Positions 40,155-49,241 of a stretch of 53,922 bases of DNA are shown piece by piece. Under the pieces are notes generated by a model. It ran no database searches. It had not been told where the DNA came from and worked only from the letters and a program-made list of their open reading frames with translations. Each line of letters begins with the position of its first letter. Within the stretch, counting starts at the first letter, position 1. This DNA is from Thermoleophilia bacterium UBA6103 (GTDB lineage: Bacteria > Actinomycetota > Thermoleophilia > UBA2241). Position numbers and translations under genes: made by a program. The stretch is from the NCBI GenBank assembly GCA_002423545.1, contig DIWP01000039.1, positions 1 through 53,922 on the forward strand, written 5' to 3'.

Positions 40155-40414
40155 CCGACGAAGTGACCTGCTGAGCGACCGCACCCGCAGGTGACGGGCG
40201 GACTAGAGCGGCCCCGCTCGCCGGTCATCGACCGATGGAGCGGCGACATCCCCCGCTGCTGCGATCAGCCGACCGGTCCGTACCTCTTTTCATCCCGGCA
40301 CCCGGGCAGTCATAATGCGTACGCTGCGTGTCACCAACGTAGTAGCCACGCCGGGTACGTCGCTGCCGGCGCGGCCGTCATCGTCGCAGCATCGTCCGGG
40401 GGCGTGAGGTATCG

Positions 40415-40942
40415 GTGAACGAGGCAGGGCAGGAAGCCAAGAAGGACAGATGGCGCGACTGCGCCGGGCGCGTGCGCATCGGCGTCATCTCGGATACTCA
40501 CGGGCGGCTCGATCCGGAGATCGTGGAACGGTTCGCCGATGTCGACCACATCATCCACGCCGGCGACGTCGGCTCGCCGTACGTCTTGCAGCAGCTGTCG
40601 CGGGTGGCCCGGGTCACGGCGGTGGCCGGCAACACCGATGCCGGCAGCCTGGCGTCCGAGCTGCCGCACGAGGCCAGCGGAGCGATCGGCGAGATCCGCT
40701 TCATCGTCTGCCATGACAAGCGGCACCTGCTGCAGCGGCACGTCGATCCGGCTCGCGAGGGCATCGACCTGGTCGTGACCGGTCACACCCACAGAGCCTT
40801 TGTCGATTGGGTCGACGGCGTCCTGTATCTGGACCCGGGCGCCGCCGGTGCGTCGCCACCGAGGCGCCGCACGGTGGCGATCGTGGAGGTCGATCGTGAC
40901 GGCCTCGACCCGCATATCGTGGAGGTGGACGGACGCGACTGA
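40415..40942 (+). CDS. YfcE/MJ0936-type metallophosphoesterase
   Basis: The 175-residue phosphodiesterase has the calcineurin-like motifs in order: IGVISDTHG, HAGDVGSP, VAGNTD and VTGHTHRAF with the final G-H-T-H. These Asp, Asn and His residues bind two metal ions. Family members hydrolyse small phosphodiesters; the natural substrate is rarely known. The start is GTG 40415. An N-terminal tail of about 20 residues precedes the fold, so a later start is possible. Confidence 0.88.
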   Translation: MNEAGQEAKKDRWRDCAGRVRIGVISDTHGRLDPEIVERFADVDHIIHAGDVGSPYVLQQLSRVARVTAVAGNTDAGSLASELPHEASGAIGEIRFIVCHDKRHLLQRHVDPAREGIDLVVTGHTHRAFVDWVDGVLYLDPGAAGASPPRRRTVAIVEVDRDGLDPHIVEVDGRD

Positions 40943-40964
40943 TCGCTGTCTCGCCGTCTGAGAG

Positions 40965-42461
40965 TCAGGCGCCGGCACGCTCTTTCATCGTCGCGAAGGC
41001 ATCGAGCGCCCGCCGGCGAGCCAGGGCGTGGTCGATGAACGGCTCCGGGTAGCAGCCGTCGTCGAGCGGCTGCGCCCCCGTACGCCCGGCAGCCAGCGCG
41101 GCTGCCTCGCCGGGCTCGATGAGCTGCACTCCGGCGGACCGCCGGACGCTCGCTGGGGCCTCCCACGGGGCGTGGATCACGGCATCGGGCAGAGCCGCGA
41201 GCTCCGGCACCCAGCGGCGTACATAGGCGCCCGCTGGGTCGTAGCGTCTGCCCTGCGACACGGGGTTGAAGATGCGGAAGTAGGGTGCCGCATCGGCGCC
41301 GCTGCCGGCGACCCATTGCCAGCCCAGCGTATTGTCGGCCAGGTCGGCATCCAGGAGGGTCTCCCAGAACCAGCGCGCGCCGTGCTGCCAGGGGATGAGG
41401 AGGTGCTTACAGAGCAGCGAGGCGCAGACAAGGCGCACGCGGTTGTGCATCCAGCCGGTCTGCCAGAGCTGGCGCATGCCGGCATCGACGATGGGGTAGC
41501 CGGTCCGGCCCTGCTGCCACGCCGCCAGCGCCTCGGGATCGTCGTTCCACGGAAACCGGGCGAACGCGGGACGCAGCGGCTCGGATGTGGTCCGCGGGTG
41601 TTCCAGCAGGAGATGGTGCGCGAACTCGCGCCACACGAGCTGGCGCAGGAACGCCTCGGATCCGCCGCCGCCGTTGAGCGTGTCGTCGATCGCGTGCCAG
41701 ACGGCGCGCGCCGAGATCTCGCCGAAGTGGAGGTGCGGCGAGAGGAGTGAGGTGCCGTCCAGGTCGGGCCGGTCCCGGTCCTCGGCGTAGCGCGCCAGCG
41801 CTCCTGCCACGAAGTCGCCGAGGCGGTCGTGAGCTCCCGCCTCGCCGGGTCTGGAGTCCGCGAATCCCGCCGACCAGGGCGGGACCGCCTCGGCGCGGAC
41901 CTCGTCCGGCGTCATGCCGCCGGCCTGCCCGGGGCACGGTGCAAGGCGGGACGGGGCGGGCTGCGGTCGCGGCGGGGGGCCGGCAGCTTGGCACCCACGC
42001 CAGAACGGCGTGAAGACGTGGTAGGGACGGCCCTCCGCCGTGGTGGGGAAGGGTGGTCCGAAGAGCAGGCCTGCATCGTGCACGGTCACGCCGATCGGGG
42101 CGCCGGCCTTCGACAGGGCCTGCCGGAGCCGCGTCGCCGACGGCTCATCAGGGTCGAGCGTGCGCGAGCAGTGCAGGTGCCCGGCGTCGCAGCGGCGAGC
42201 CAGCGCGGCCAGCGCTGCGACGGCAGGCCCGCGCATCACGACCAGACGCGATCCGCGCCCACGCAGGTCCGCATCCAGGGCCCGCAGGCTGTGGTACAGC
42301 CACCAGCGGGCGGCGGCACCGGTGCTCCAGGGGCCCGGCGCGTCACCCCAGACGAACACCGGGACGACCGGCCCGCCGCCGGCGATCGCGGCATGAAGGG
42401 CAGGGTTGTCGGCGAGGCGCAGGTCGCGGCGAAGCCAGACGAGGGTGGTGGAAGCGCTCAC
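40965..42461 (-). CDS. phr: Deoxyribodipyrimidine photolyase (class I cryptochrome/photolyase)
   Basis: The 498-residue flavoenzyme repairs UV-induced pyrimidine dimers using blue light. The N-terminal antenna domain starts TTLVWLRRDLRLADNPALHAA. The FAD-binding domain shows EAFLRQLVWREFAHHLL, WQQGRTGYPIVDAGMRQL, TGWMHNRVRL and DADLADNTLGWQWVAGSG, all photolyase hallmarks. The start is taken as GTG 42461; any earlier start would read into the upstream tRNA-Pro. A light-repair enzyme suggests that the organism or its ancestors see sunlight despite the anaerobic hydrogenases. Confidence 0.93.
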   Translation of the reverse strand: MSASTTLVWLRRDLRLADNPALHAAIAGGGPVVPVFVWGDAPGPWSTGAAARWWLYHSLRALDADLRGRGSRLVVMRGPAVAALAALARRCDAGHLHCSRTLDPDEPSATRLRQALSKAGAPIGVTVHDAGLLFGPPFPTTAEGRPYHVFTPFWRGCQAAGPPPRPQPAPSRLAPCPGQAGGMTPDEVRAEAVPPWSAGFADSRPGEAGAHDRLGDFVAGALARYAEDRDRPDLDGTSLLSPHLHFGEISARAVWHAIDDTLNGGGGSEAFLRQLVWREFAHHLLLEHPRTTSEPLRPAFARFPWNDDPEALAAWQQGRTGYPIVDAGMRQLWQTGWMHNRVRLVCASLLCKHLLIPWQHGARWFWETLLDADLADNTLGWQWVAGSGADAAPYFRIFNPVSQGRRYDPAGAYVRRWVPELAALPDAVIHAPWEAPASVRRSAGVQLIEPGEAAALAAGRTGAQPLDDGCYPEPFIDHALARRRALDAFATMKERAGA

Positions 42462-42507
42462 GGCAGCGAGACGGTCGACGACGGACGGCCCGGTCGCTCG
42501 CGAGACA

Positions 42508-42584
<77 letters not shown>

Positions 42585-42902
42585 CCGGAGGATCGCCGGA
42601 GGGGGTCGGGCGCCCGCAGGGCAGCACCGTCCTCGTCCGGCCGGACCCGGATTATAGAGGATTGCCGGCCGTACTGCCCACCGCCACAGGACCTGTCTCG
42701 CCACGCCGCGGTCGGGATACTCCGCGAGGGTCGCGCGCGACCCTCGCGGCTTGGGGTCGGCCACAGGTGACAAGAGATATCGCCGGCGATCCCTGATCAT
42801 CCGCGGAAGCGCGGATGACACGTCTGACGGTGCGCGTTGCGCAAGCGATTGTGAAATAATGCTCAACGCGGAAGAGTCCACAAGCGAGATTGCGGGGGTC
42901 CG

Positions 42903-43931
42903 ATGAGTTCGATGTTCATCAAAGACGACGACTTCTCCGCGTTCGTGACGACCATGATCGAAGCCGGACCGGTCTACGGACCGGTGGCCAAGCGGTCACG
43001 GTTCATCTTCGAACGCCTGGAGTCACCCGAAGAGCTGCGGCTGGATTACGACGTCACCATCCTGCCGCCGAAGAAGCTCTTCTTCCCGCCGGCCCAGGAC
43101 CTGATCCGTTTCGACGCCGACGAGTTCAAGTCGGCGATCGATCCGGAGGAGAAGGTCCTCCTCGGTGTCCATTTCTACGACGTCAAGGGGCTGGACCAGA
43201 CAGACCTGCTGTATTCGGAGCGCAACTTCGACAGCAGCTACATGGCGAACCGCCAGACGACCACGATCGTGGCGTCGAACATCCAGAACGTCTCCGACCG
43301 GGCGTTCTTCGCGTCTGTCGGCGCCGGCGTGCCGGCCAAGGGTCACGACGCCTTCCTCACCAGCATCACGGGCGGCTACGTGTTCGAGCCCCTGACCGAG
43401 CGCGGCGAGGCACTGCTCAAGCACGGCGCCTTTGTGGCCGCCACCGACGCACAGGTCGCCGAGGCCGAGAAGGTCAACGCCGAGGCGCTGACCAAGTGCA
43501 AGGAGAAGCACGAGCACAGCGCCGAGGACATCGCCGCCAAGGTCGCGGCGGCCTTCGACAACGAGGATCTGTGGTCGGAGCTGGCCGAGGACTGCTTCTC
43601 CTGCGGCTCCTGCAACACGGTCTGCCCGACCTGCTACTGCTTCGACGTGCAGGACACCTGGAACGTCGACGCCGTCTCCGGGCAGCGCACTCGCTACTGG
43701 GATGCCTGCCTCACGGCAGACTTCGCGCAGGTCTCGCTCGGCGAAGGCGCCACCGAGAACTTCCGCGGCAGCCGCGGTGAGCGCTTCCGTCACCGCTTCA
43801 TGCGCAAGTCGGTGTACCTCAACGACAAGCTGGGCCAGCCGGCCTGTGTCGGTTGTGGCCGGTGCTCTGCCGCATGTACGGCAGACATCGCCGACCCCGT
43901 GCGAGTCATCGACCGGATCATGGCGTCATGA
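42903..43931 (+). CDS. hydB: Group 3b hydrogenase (sulfhydrogenase-type) beta subunit
   Basis: The 342-residue iron-sulfur subunit matches HydB/ShyB of bidirectional NAD(P)-linked group 3b hydrogenases. It has the N-terminal domain with RFIFERLESPEELRLDYD and LLGVHFYDVKGLDQTDLLY. Near the C-terminus are the cluster motifs CFSCGSCNTVCPTCYCFD and CVGCGRCSAACTADI. It passes electrons between the hydrogenase small subunit and the flavin subunit. It is the first gene of a five-gene operon; no strong ribosome site is visible (GAGATTGCGGGGG precedes the ATG). It is cytosolic. Confidence 0.92.
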   Translation: MSSMFIKDDDFSAFVTTMIEAGPVYGPVAKRSRFIFERLESPEELRLDYDVTILPPKKLFFPPAQDLIRFDADEFKSAIDPEEKVLLGVHFYDVKGLDQTDLLYSERNFDSSYMANRQTTTIVASNIQNVSDRAFFASVGAGVPAKGHDAFLTSITGGYVFEPLTERGEALLKHGAFVAATDAQVAEAEKVNAEALTKCKEKHEHSAEDIAAKVAAAFDNEDLWSELAEDCFSCGSCNTVCPTCYCFDVQDTWNVDAVSGQRTRYWDACLTADFAQVSLGEGATENFRGSRGERFRHRFMRKSVYLNDKLGQPACVGCGRCSAACTADIADPVRVIDRIMAS

Positions 43932-43942
43932 GGAGTCCGCAG

Positions 43943-44785
43943 ATGAGTCACCAGTGCCACTGGACTGAAGCCGTCGATCTCTTCCTTCCTCGTGAGGCGA
44001 AGATCGTCAAGACTGCGCAGCCGACCGAGCTGGAGAAGCACTTCACGCTCCAGATGATCGACGGCGAACCGGTCGACTTCCAGCCTGGGCAGATCATGGA
44101 GCTCGGGCTCCTGGGCTACGGCGAGATCCCGATCGGGTTCGCCAGCTCGCCCACCAACCCCGAGACCTTCGATGTGGTCGTCCGCTCGGTCGGTCGCGTC
44201 TCCAAGGCCATCAACCAGCTCGAGGCGGGCGACACGCTGCAGATGCGCGGACCGCTCGGGCACGGCTTCGACCTCGACAAGCTGCGCGGCCACGATGTCC
44301 TCATCGTCGCCGGCGGCATCGGCCTCTGCCCGACGCGGAGCCTGATCAACTACATCCTCGACCGCCGCGACGAGTTCAACCGGTTCGTGCTCTTCTACGG
44401 CACGCGTGAGCCTTGTCTGCAGCTGTTCACCGACGACCTGGCGTGCTGGCGCGGCATGGAAGACGTCGAGTACTTCGAGACGGTCGACCAGGGCGATCCC
44501 AGCTGGACCGGCAACGTCGGTGTCATCACCACGCTGTTCCCCAAGGTCGAGCTCGGTCCCGAGACCCGTGCCGTGATCTGCGGACCGCCGGTCTTCTACA
44601 AGTTCGTCGTCCGCGAGCTCGACGGCATCGGCGTCCCCCACGAGAACATCTTCGTCGACCTCGAGCGCCGGATGAAGTGCGGCGTCGGCAAGTGCGGTCA
44701 CTGTCAGATCAACGACAAGTACACCTGCGTCGACGGCCCGGTGTTCGCGTATTCCGAGGTCGAGGACCTCGGGGAGGCATTCTGA
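43943..44785 (+). CDS. hydG: Group 3b hydrogenase gamma subunit, FAD/NAD(P)-binding
   Basis: The 280-residue ferredoxin-NADP reductase-like subunit oxidises or reduces NAD(P)(H). The FAD-binding barrel is followed by the nucleotide-binding VLIVAGGIGLCPTRSLIN, ICGPPVFYKFVV and a C-terminal [2Fe-2S] motif MKCGVGKCGHCQI...YTCVDGPVF. I start it at ATG 43943 because AGGAG lies eight bases upstream; an ATG at 43928 overlapping hydB is the alternative. The gene order beta-gamma-delta-alpha is the classical one of Pyrococcus sulfhydrogenases. NADP versus NAD preference cannot be read by eye. Confidence 0.92.
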   Translation: MSHQCHWTEAVDLFLPREAKIVKTAQPTELEKHFTLQMIDGEPVDFQPGQIMELGLLGYGEIPIGFASSPTNPETFDVVVRSVGRVSKAINQLEAGDTLQMRGPLGHGFDLDKLRGHDVLIVAGGIGLCPTRSLINYILDRRDEFNRFVLFYGTREPCLQLFTDDLACWRGMEDVEYFETVDQGDPSWTGNVGVITTLFPKVELGPETRAVICGPPVFYKFVVRELDGIGVPHENIFVDLERRMKCGVGKCGHCQINDKYTCVDGPVFAYSEVEDLGEAF

Positions 44786-44786
44786 G

Positions 44787-45539
44787 ATGGGTAAGCCTAA
44801 GGTTGCATTCTTCGACTTCGCCTGCTGCGAGGGTTGCCAGATCGAGATGACCAACTACGGTGCGGAGCCCTTCCTGGAGCTCCTCAACCACGTCGAGATC
44901 GTGGAATTCCGCGAGGCCATGACCGAGAAGACCACGGAGCCGATCGACATCGCCTTCATCGAGGGCAGCTTCACCCGTGAGTGCGATCGCGCCCGGCTCG
45001 AGGAGATCCGTGAGCGGGCCGCCATCGTCATCGCGTACGGCCAGTGCGCCACCACCGGCGGCATCAACGCGCTCAAGAACCATCAGGACGACTACAAGGA
45101 GTACGTGTACGGCACCGATTCCGATATGCCGCACCTCGACTCCCAGAAGGCCTACGGCGTCGACGCCGCCATCAAGGTCGACTACTACGCCTACGGCTGT
45201 CCGGTCAACAAGTACGAGGTCCTGCAGATCGTCCTGCACCTGCTGCACGGCAAAGAGCCGGTGATCCCGAACTATCCGGTCTGCGTCGAGTGCAAGCGCC
45301 GCGAGACCGTCTGCCGCTTCCTCGAGGGCGATCACTGCATGGGCATGGTCGCCAGAGCCGGGTGCACGGCTCCGTGCCCTGCCGCCGGCATCCCCTGCGA
45401 GGCGTGCCGCGGCTTCGTCGACGATCCCAACATCCCCGCCCTTGAGAAGGTGCTGGTGGAGCAGGCCGGGTTCACCCCACAGCGGGCCCACGAGAAGGGC
45501 CGCATGTTCACCGCCAATGCCCTGGAGGCCACATCATGA
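44787..45539 (+). CDS. hydD: Group 3b hydrogenase delta (small) subunit
   Basis: The 250-residue small subunit ligates the iron-sulfur clusters next to the active site: FACCEGCQIEM, the A-Y-G-Q-C-A-T-T-G-G segment and GCPVNKYEV for the proximal cluster. CVECKRRETVC, CMGMVARAGC, TAPCPAAG and PCEACRG supply others. No export signal is present. It starts one base after hydG and overlaps the large subunit by four bases. Confidence 0.93.
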   Translation: MGKPKVAFFDFACCEGCQIEMTNYGAEPFLELLNHVEIVEFREAMTEKTTEPIDIAFIEGSFTRECDRARLEEIRERAAIVIAYGQCATTGGINALKNHQDDYKEYVYGTDSDMPHLDSQKAYGVDAAIKVDYYAYGCPVNKYEVLQIVLHLLHGKEPVIPNYPVCVECKRRETVCRFLEGDHCMGMVARAGCTAPCPAAGIPCEACRGFVDDPNIPALEKVLVEQAGFTPQRAHEKGRMFTANALEATS

Positions 45540-46852
45540 CCTCGAGCGTCCATATCAACGTCCACCATCTCACTCGCGTCGAGGGCCACGGCAACATCGT
45601 CGTGAACGTGTCCGACGGCGTCGTCGAGAAGTGCGAGTGGCAGGTCCCCGAAGCCCCGCGCTTCTTCGAATCGATGATCCGCGGACGCCACTACTCCGAG
45701 GTGGCGCGTATCACCAGCCGCATCTGCGGCATCTGCGCGGTCGGCCACACGCTGGCGTCCGTCAAGGCCACTGAGAAGGCTCTCGGCATCGAGATCAGCG
45801 AGCAGAGCTGGAAGCTCCGCGAGGTCCTCAAGCACGCCGAGAACGCCGACTCCCACATCCTGCACGCCTACATCCTGGTGGCGCCGGACCTGGCGGGGGC
45901 TCCTTCCGTGTTCCCGCTCGTCGAGACCATGCCCGACGTGGTCGCTCGCGCCCTGCGCCTCAAGCGGCTCTGCCACGAGTGGGGCTCCTGCATCGGCGGT
46001 CGCACCACCCATCCCACCATGGTCGTGCCGGGCGGCATGGCCGAGGTGCCGAGCATGAAAGAGCTCCGCGAGCTCAAGGAGAAGCTCGTGGCGGCCGTGC
46101 CCGATCTGGAGGCGACGCTCGAGACCTTCAAGGCCGTGGCGCCCAACATCCCGGCCTTCGACCGTCCCACCGAGTACCTGGCGCTGTCCAGCGACCAGAC
46201 CTACGGCCTCTATGACGGAGAGATCCAGTCGACGCTGCCCGACGGCACCAAGCAGCGCTATCCGGTGGCCGACTACAAGCAGGTCACCAACGAGTTCGTC
46301 GTCCACCAGTCGACGGCCAAGTACACCAAGAACAAGCTGGATTCGTACGCCGCCGGCGCCCTGGCGCGGTTCAACAACAACTACGACATGCTGGTGCCCG
46401 AGGCGAAGCAGGCGGCCGAGTTCCTCGGCCTGCAGCCGATCTGCACCAATCCCTACATGAACACCGTGGCGCAGGTCGTCGAGGTCGTGCACAGCGTCTA
46501 CGACTCGCTGCGCATCATCGACGAGCTGCTCGCGGACGGCGTCAAGCTCGAGCCGCTGGTGAAGCCGACCAAGTACGGTTCCGGCGCCGACTCGGTCGAG
46601 GTGCCGCGTGGCATCCTCTTCCACGAGTACGAGTACGACGCCGACGGCTTCTGCAAGGGCGGCAACTGCATCATCCCGACCAACCAGAACCACAACAACA
46701 TCCAGCACGATTTCAACGTGCTCGTGCCGGAACTCCTCGACGCCGACAAGAGCGAGGAGGAGATGGAGCTGGCGCTGTCGATGCTGGTGCGGGCCTACGA
46801 TCCCTGCATCTCCTGCTCGACGCACGCTCTCGATGTCAAGTTCGTGCGCTGA
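45536..46852 (+). CDS. hydA: Group 3b hydrogenase alpha (large, catalytic) subunit
   Basis: The 438-residue subunit has both nickel-binding pairs, RICGICAVGH (Cys64, Cys67) and DPCISCSTH (422-430). Only eight residues follow the last histidine, a short cleavable tail as in group 3b, compared with 28 in MvhA of the other operon. The two large subunits are clearly different families and may need different proteases. It uses or makes H2 with NAD(P)(H) as partner. The protease gene follows after 52 bases. Confidence 0.94.
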   Translation: MTSSVHINVHHLTRVEGHGNIVVNVSDGVVEKCEWQVPEAPRFFESMIRGRHYSEVARITSRICGICAVGHTLASVKATEKALGIEISEQSWKLREVLKHAENADSHILHAYILVAPDLAGAPSVFPLVETMPDVVARALRLKRLCHEWGSCIGGRTTHPTMVVPGGMAEVPSMKELRELKEKLVAAVPDLEATLETFKAVAPNIPAFDRPTEYLALSSDQTYGLYDGEIQSTLPDGTKQRYPVADYKQVTNEFVVHQSTAKYTKNKLDSYAAGALARFNNNYDMLVPEAKQAAEFLGLQPICTNPYMNTVAQVVEVVHSVYDSLRIIDELLADGVKLEPLVKPTKYGSGADSVEVPRGILFHEYEYDADGFCKGGNCIIPTNQNHNNIQHDFNVLVPELLDADKSEEEMELALSMLVRAYDPCISCSTHALDVKFVR

Positions 46853-46904
46853 AGGCTAGACGACGGTATCTGACGGTACCTGATTGAGACCGCGGTCGAG
46901 TGCC

Positions 46905-47363
46905 GTGCGCTACCTGGTCGGACTGGGCAACTTCACCGCCGGCGACGACGCCGTCGGGGTCCACGTCATAGACCATGTGTGGGCGCACGGCCTCGACCGC
47001 GGCTTTTCCGCGATCGACCTGGGCGCCAACGCCATGAACCTCGTCTCGTACCTCAACGAGGAGACGGAGGCGATGCTGGTCGTCGACGCGACGCAGCTCG
47101 GCCTCGAGCCGGGCGAGTACCTCATCTTCACCCCCGACCAGGTCGAGACGCAGAAGGAGCTGGCCGGGATCAGCACTCACGAGGGCGACGCTCTCAAGGT
47201 GCTCGACCTGGCCGTCACCGCCGGCTACCCCATCCCGCCCGTGGCCATCATGGGCATCGAGCCGCTCGAGATGGCCTGCGGCGGCCTGGAGCTCTCCGAA
47301 CGTCTGGCCGCACGCGTGCCGGAGTACGCCACGGCGGCGATCGAGCATCTGCTGAAGATGTGA
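46905..47363 (+). CDS. Hydrogenase maturation protease (second)
   Basis: The 152-residue M52-type endopeptidase starts at GTG 46905 (VRYLVGLGNFTAGDDAVGVHV); a TTG at 46884 in frame is a less likely start. It has the metal-binding G-D-D-A-V-G and the VVDATQLG strand, plus STHEGDALKVLDL with the second ligand His. Its position behind hydA suggests it trims that subunit. By eye it is only distantly like the protease at 11306, which fits one protease for each large subunit. Confidence 0.87.
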   Translation: MRYLVGLGNFTAGDDAVGVHVIDHVWAHGLDRGFSAIDLGANAMNLVSYLNEETEAMLVVDATQLGLEPGEYLIFTPDQVETQKELAGISTHEGDALKVLDLAVTAGYPIPPVAIMGIEPLEMACGGLELSERLAARVPEYATAAIEHLLKM

Positions 47364-47486
47364 GGCGCCGGCTCCGCGTGTGAAATGGACGCGTGAGCCG
47401 AACGACGCGGTAGCAGAGCCTCGGTCGTCCCGCCCGCGGCCTTCGGCCGCTCGCCCGCGGCGCCCTCGCCACGGACCGACGTGCTT

Positions 47487-47651
47487 AGGACCTATCCCTC
47501 AAGGTCTGCACGCCCGGATGCGCCCGCGGACACGTCGCGGATGCGGCCCCTCCCCGGTTCCCCCGTAGCTCGGCTACGAAGAAACCGTCTCGTGACCGCC
47601 CCGCTCGGTCCACGAACGCCCCGAACGCACATCCCTATCGGGATAGGTCCT
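47487..47651. repeat. 165-bp segment with 12-bp inverted ends
   Basis: AGGACCTATCCC at 47487-47498 is the exact reverse complement of GGGATAGGTCCT at 47640-47651. The segment has no coding potential. It may be a small non-autonomous repeat element or the two halves of a large RNA hairpin. Confidence 0.4.
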
Positions 47652-47668
47652 TGGACAGATTGTCCAAG
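47650..47668. promoter_or_regulatory. Operator-like palindrome upstream of the aminotransferase
   Basis: CTTGGACA and TGTCCAAG, with 3 bases between, form a perfect palindrome about 120 bases before the start codon at 47787. It overlaps the right end of the 165-bp inverted-repeat segment. A dimeric regulator site is likely, but its protein is unknown. Confidence 0.4.
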
Positions 47669-47786
47669 CCTTCGGGAGCGTTCTTGCCCGGTGTCCGAAA
47701 TTCGTCTCTGCCACTCTGGCCATGTGCTACGTTTGCCACGCGACGGCTTTTCGGCCCGCTTTCCAGCTACGCGGAGGTCGGTTCAC

Positions 47787-49061
47787 ATGCTCGATGAGAA
47801 GATGAAGAAGGCAGTGCCTTCGGTGACAGGCCGCTTCACGCCGGTCACCACCACACACGCCAAGGGCAGCTGGTTCCACACCGAAGACGGCCAGAAGTGG
47901 CTCGACATGGCGGTCGGCATCGCCGTCGTCAACACCGGCCACGGCCATCCCCGGGTCATCGAGGCGGTCAAGGCGCAGCTCGACAAGATCGTCCACGCCC
48001 AGGCCAACATGTTCTACAACCCGACCGTCGTCGAGGCCGCCAACAAGATCCTCGAGGTCGTGCCCGGCGAGATGGACAATGTGATGTTCGTCAACTCCGG
48101 CGCCGAAGCCTGTGAGAACGCCGTCAAGCTGGCCAAGCAGGCGACCCGCCGGCCGGTCACCATCGCCTTCAAGGGCGCCTTCCACGGCCGCACCCACCTC
48201 TGCATGGCGCTGACCTGCTCCAAGGCCGTCTACCGCGGCTACTACGAGCCGCTGCCGGCCGGCATCTACCACGCCCGCTACGCCTACCCGTACCGCACCC
48301 CGGCCAGCGAAGACCCCGTCGACTATGCCATCAGCGACCTGCGCAAGGTGATCACCACCGAGTGCTGGCCCGACGATGTGGCCTCGATCATCATCGAGCC
48401 GATCCAGGGCGAGGGCGGCTTCATCGTGCCGCCCGACGAGTACTTCAAGGAGGTCCGCAAGATCGCCGACGAGATCGGCGCCCTGCTGATCATCGACGAG
48501 ATCCAGGCCGGCTTCGGCCGCACCGGCACGTGGTTCTGCCACGAGCACTACGGCGTCACCGCCGACATCGTCACCGTCGCCAAGGGTGTCGCCTCCGGCT
48601 TCCCGCTCTCGGCCGTGGTCAGCAGGTCCGAGTACTTCGACAAGTGCAAGCCGGGCACCATGGGCGGCACCTACGGCGGCAACGCCGTGGCCTGTGCCGC
48701 CGCGATCGCGACCATCGACGCCATCCGCGAAGAGGAGATGGCCGCCAACGCCGAGCGCCAGGGCGAGAAGCTGCGCGGCTTCTTCGCGAAGATGGCCGAG
48801 ACCTACCCGCAGATCGGCGAGGTGCGCGGCAAGGGCCTCATGGATGCCATCGAGATCGTCAAGCCGGGCACCAGGGAGCCCGACCCGGCGGCCACCAAGG
48901 CCTTCGCCGCCGAGGTCGTCAAGCGTCAGGTGCTCATCCTCACCTGCGGTATGTATGACAACGTGGCCCGCTTCCTGCCGCCGCTCAACATCAGCGACGA
49001 CGAGATGGACCACGCGTTCAACGTCTTCGAGGACGCCGCCAAGGCAGCCTGGGGCAGCTGA
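47787..49061 (+). CDS. Class III pyridoxal-phosphate aminotransferase
   Basis: The 424-residue enzyme has the fold-type I class III features: GIAVVNTGHGHPRV, the PLP-phosphate segment NSGAEACENAVKLA, FKGAFHGRT, the Asp-containing LLIIDEIQAGFGRTG, and the Schiff-base lysine in TVAKGVASGFPLSAV. Family members use 4-aminobutyrate, acetylornithine or other omega-amino acids; GABA aminotransferase is the closest guess but is not proven. The start is the ATG at 47787 with GGAGG ten bases upstream. It ends at a strong terminator. Confidence 0.9.
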   Translation: MLDEKMKKAVPSVTGRFTPVTTTHAKGSWFHTEDGQKWLDMAVGIAVVNTGHGHPRVIEAVKAQLDKIVHAQANMFYNPTVVEAANKILEVVPGEMDNVMFVNSGAEACENAVKLAKQATRRPVTIAFKGAFHGRTHLCMALTCSKAVYRGYYEPLPAGIYHARYAYPYRTPASEDPVDYAISDLRKVITTECWPDDVASIIIEPIQGEGGFIVPPDEYFKEVRKIADEIGALLIIDEIQAGFGRTGTWFCHEHYGVTADIVTVAKGVASGFPLSAVVSRSEYFDKCKPGTMGGTYGGNAVACAAAIATIDAIREEEMAANAERQGEKLRGFFAKMAETYPQIGEVRGKGLMDAIEIVKPGTREPDPAATKAFAAEVVKRQVLILTCGMYDNVARFLPPLNISDDEMDHAFNVFEDAAKAAWGS

Positions 49062-49114
49062 CCATCGCGGTGTCGCCCGCCCGCTCGCCGGGCGGCGGCA
49101 TGAGAGTCGGATGA

Positions 49115-49150
49115 GATGAGGGCCGTGCCCCCGGGGGCGCGGCCCTCATC
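49115..49150 (+). terminator. Strong terminator after the aminotransferase
   Basis: A 36-base hairpin forms an almost complete stem (GATGAGGGCC with GGCCCTCATC, extended by a G-C-rich inner palindrome; one G-U pair). Confidence 0.75.
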
Positions 49151-49225
49151 TGCGTCGATGCAGGGCGTATCACCTGCCGTCTGGCGATCGCCGGCCGCCG
49201 AGCCGTCGGCGGCCGCGGGTCATGC

Positions 49226-49231
49226 TAGACT
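49226..49231 (+). promoter_or_regulatory. Possible -10 box of the thioesterase gene
   Basis: TAGACT inside GCTAGACT lies 10 bases before the ATG at 49242. The same CTAGACT string occurs about 60 bases before the nifU-like gene (near 52645). The -35 is not clear. Transcripts would have a very short leader. Confidence 0.3.
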
Positions 49232-49241
49232 CGGCGACCGT

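Larger units (their letters stand above)
47364..47786. other. Intergenic region before the aminotransferase
   Basis: These 423 bases have no convincing gene. They contain a 165-bp segment with 12-bp terminal inverted repeats (47487-47498 with 47640-47651) and an 8-bp-armed palindrome at 47650-47668 that could be an operator. The GGAGG of the aminotransferase lies at 47772-47776. Confidence 0.4.
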
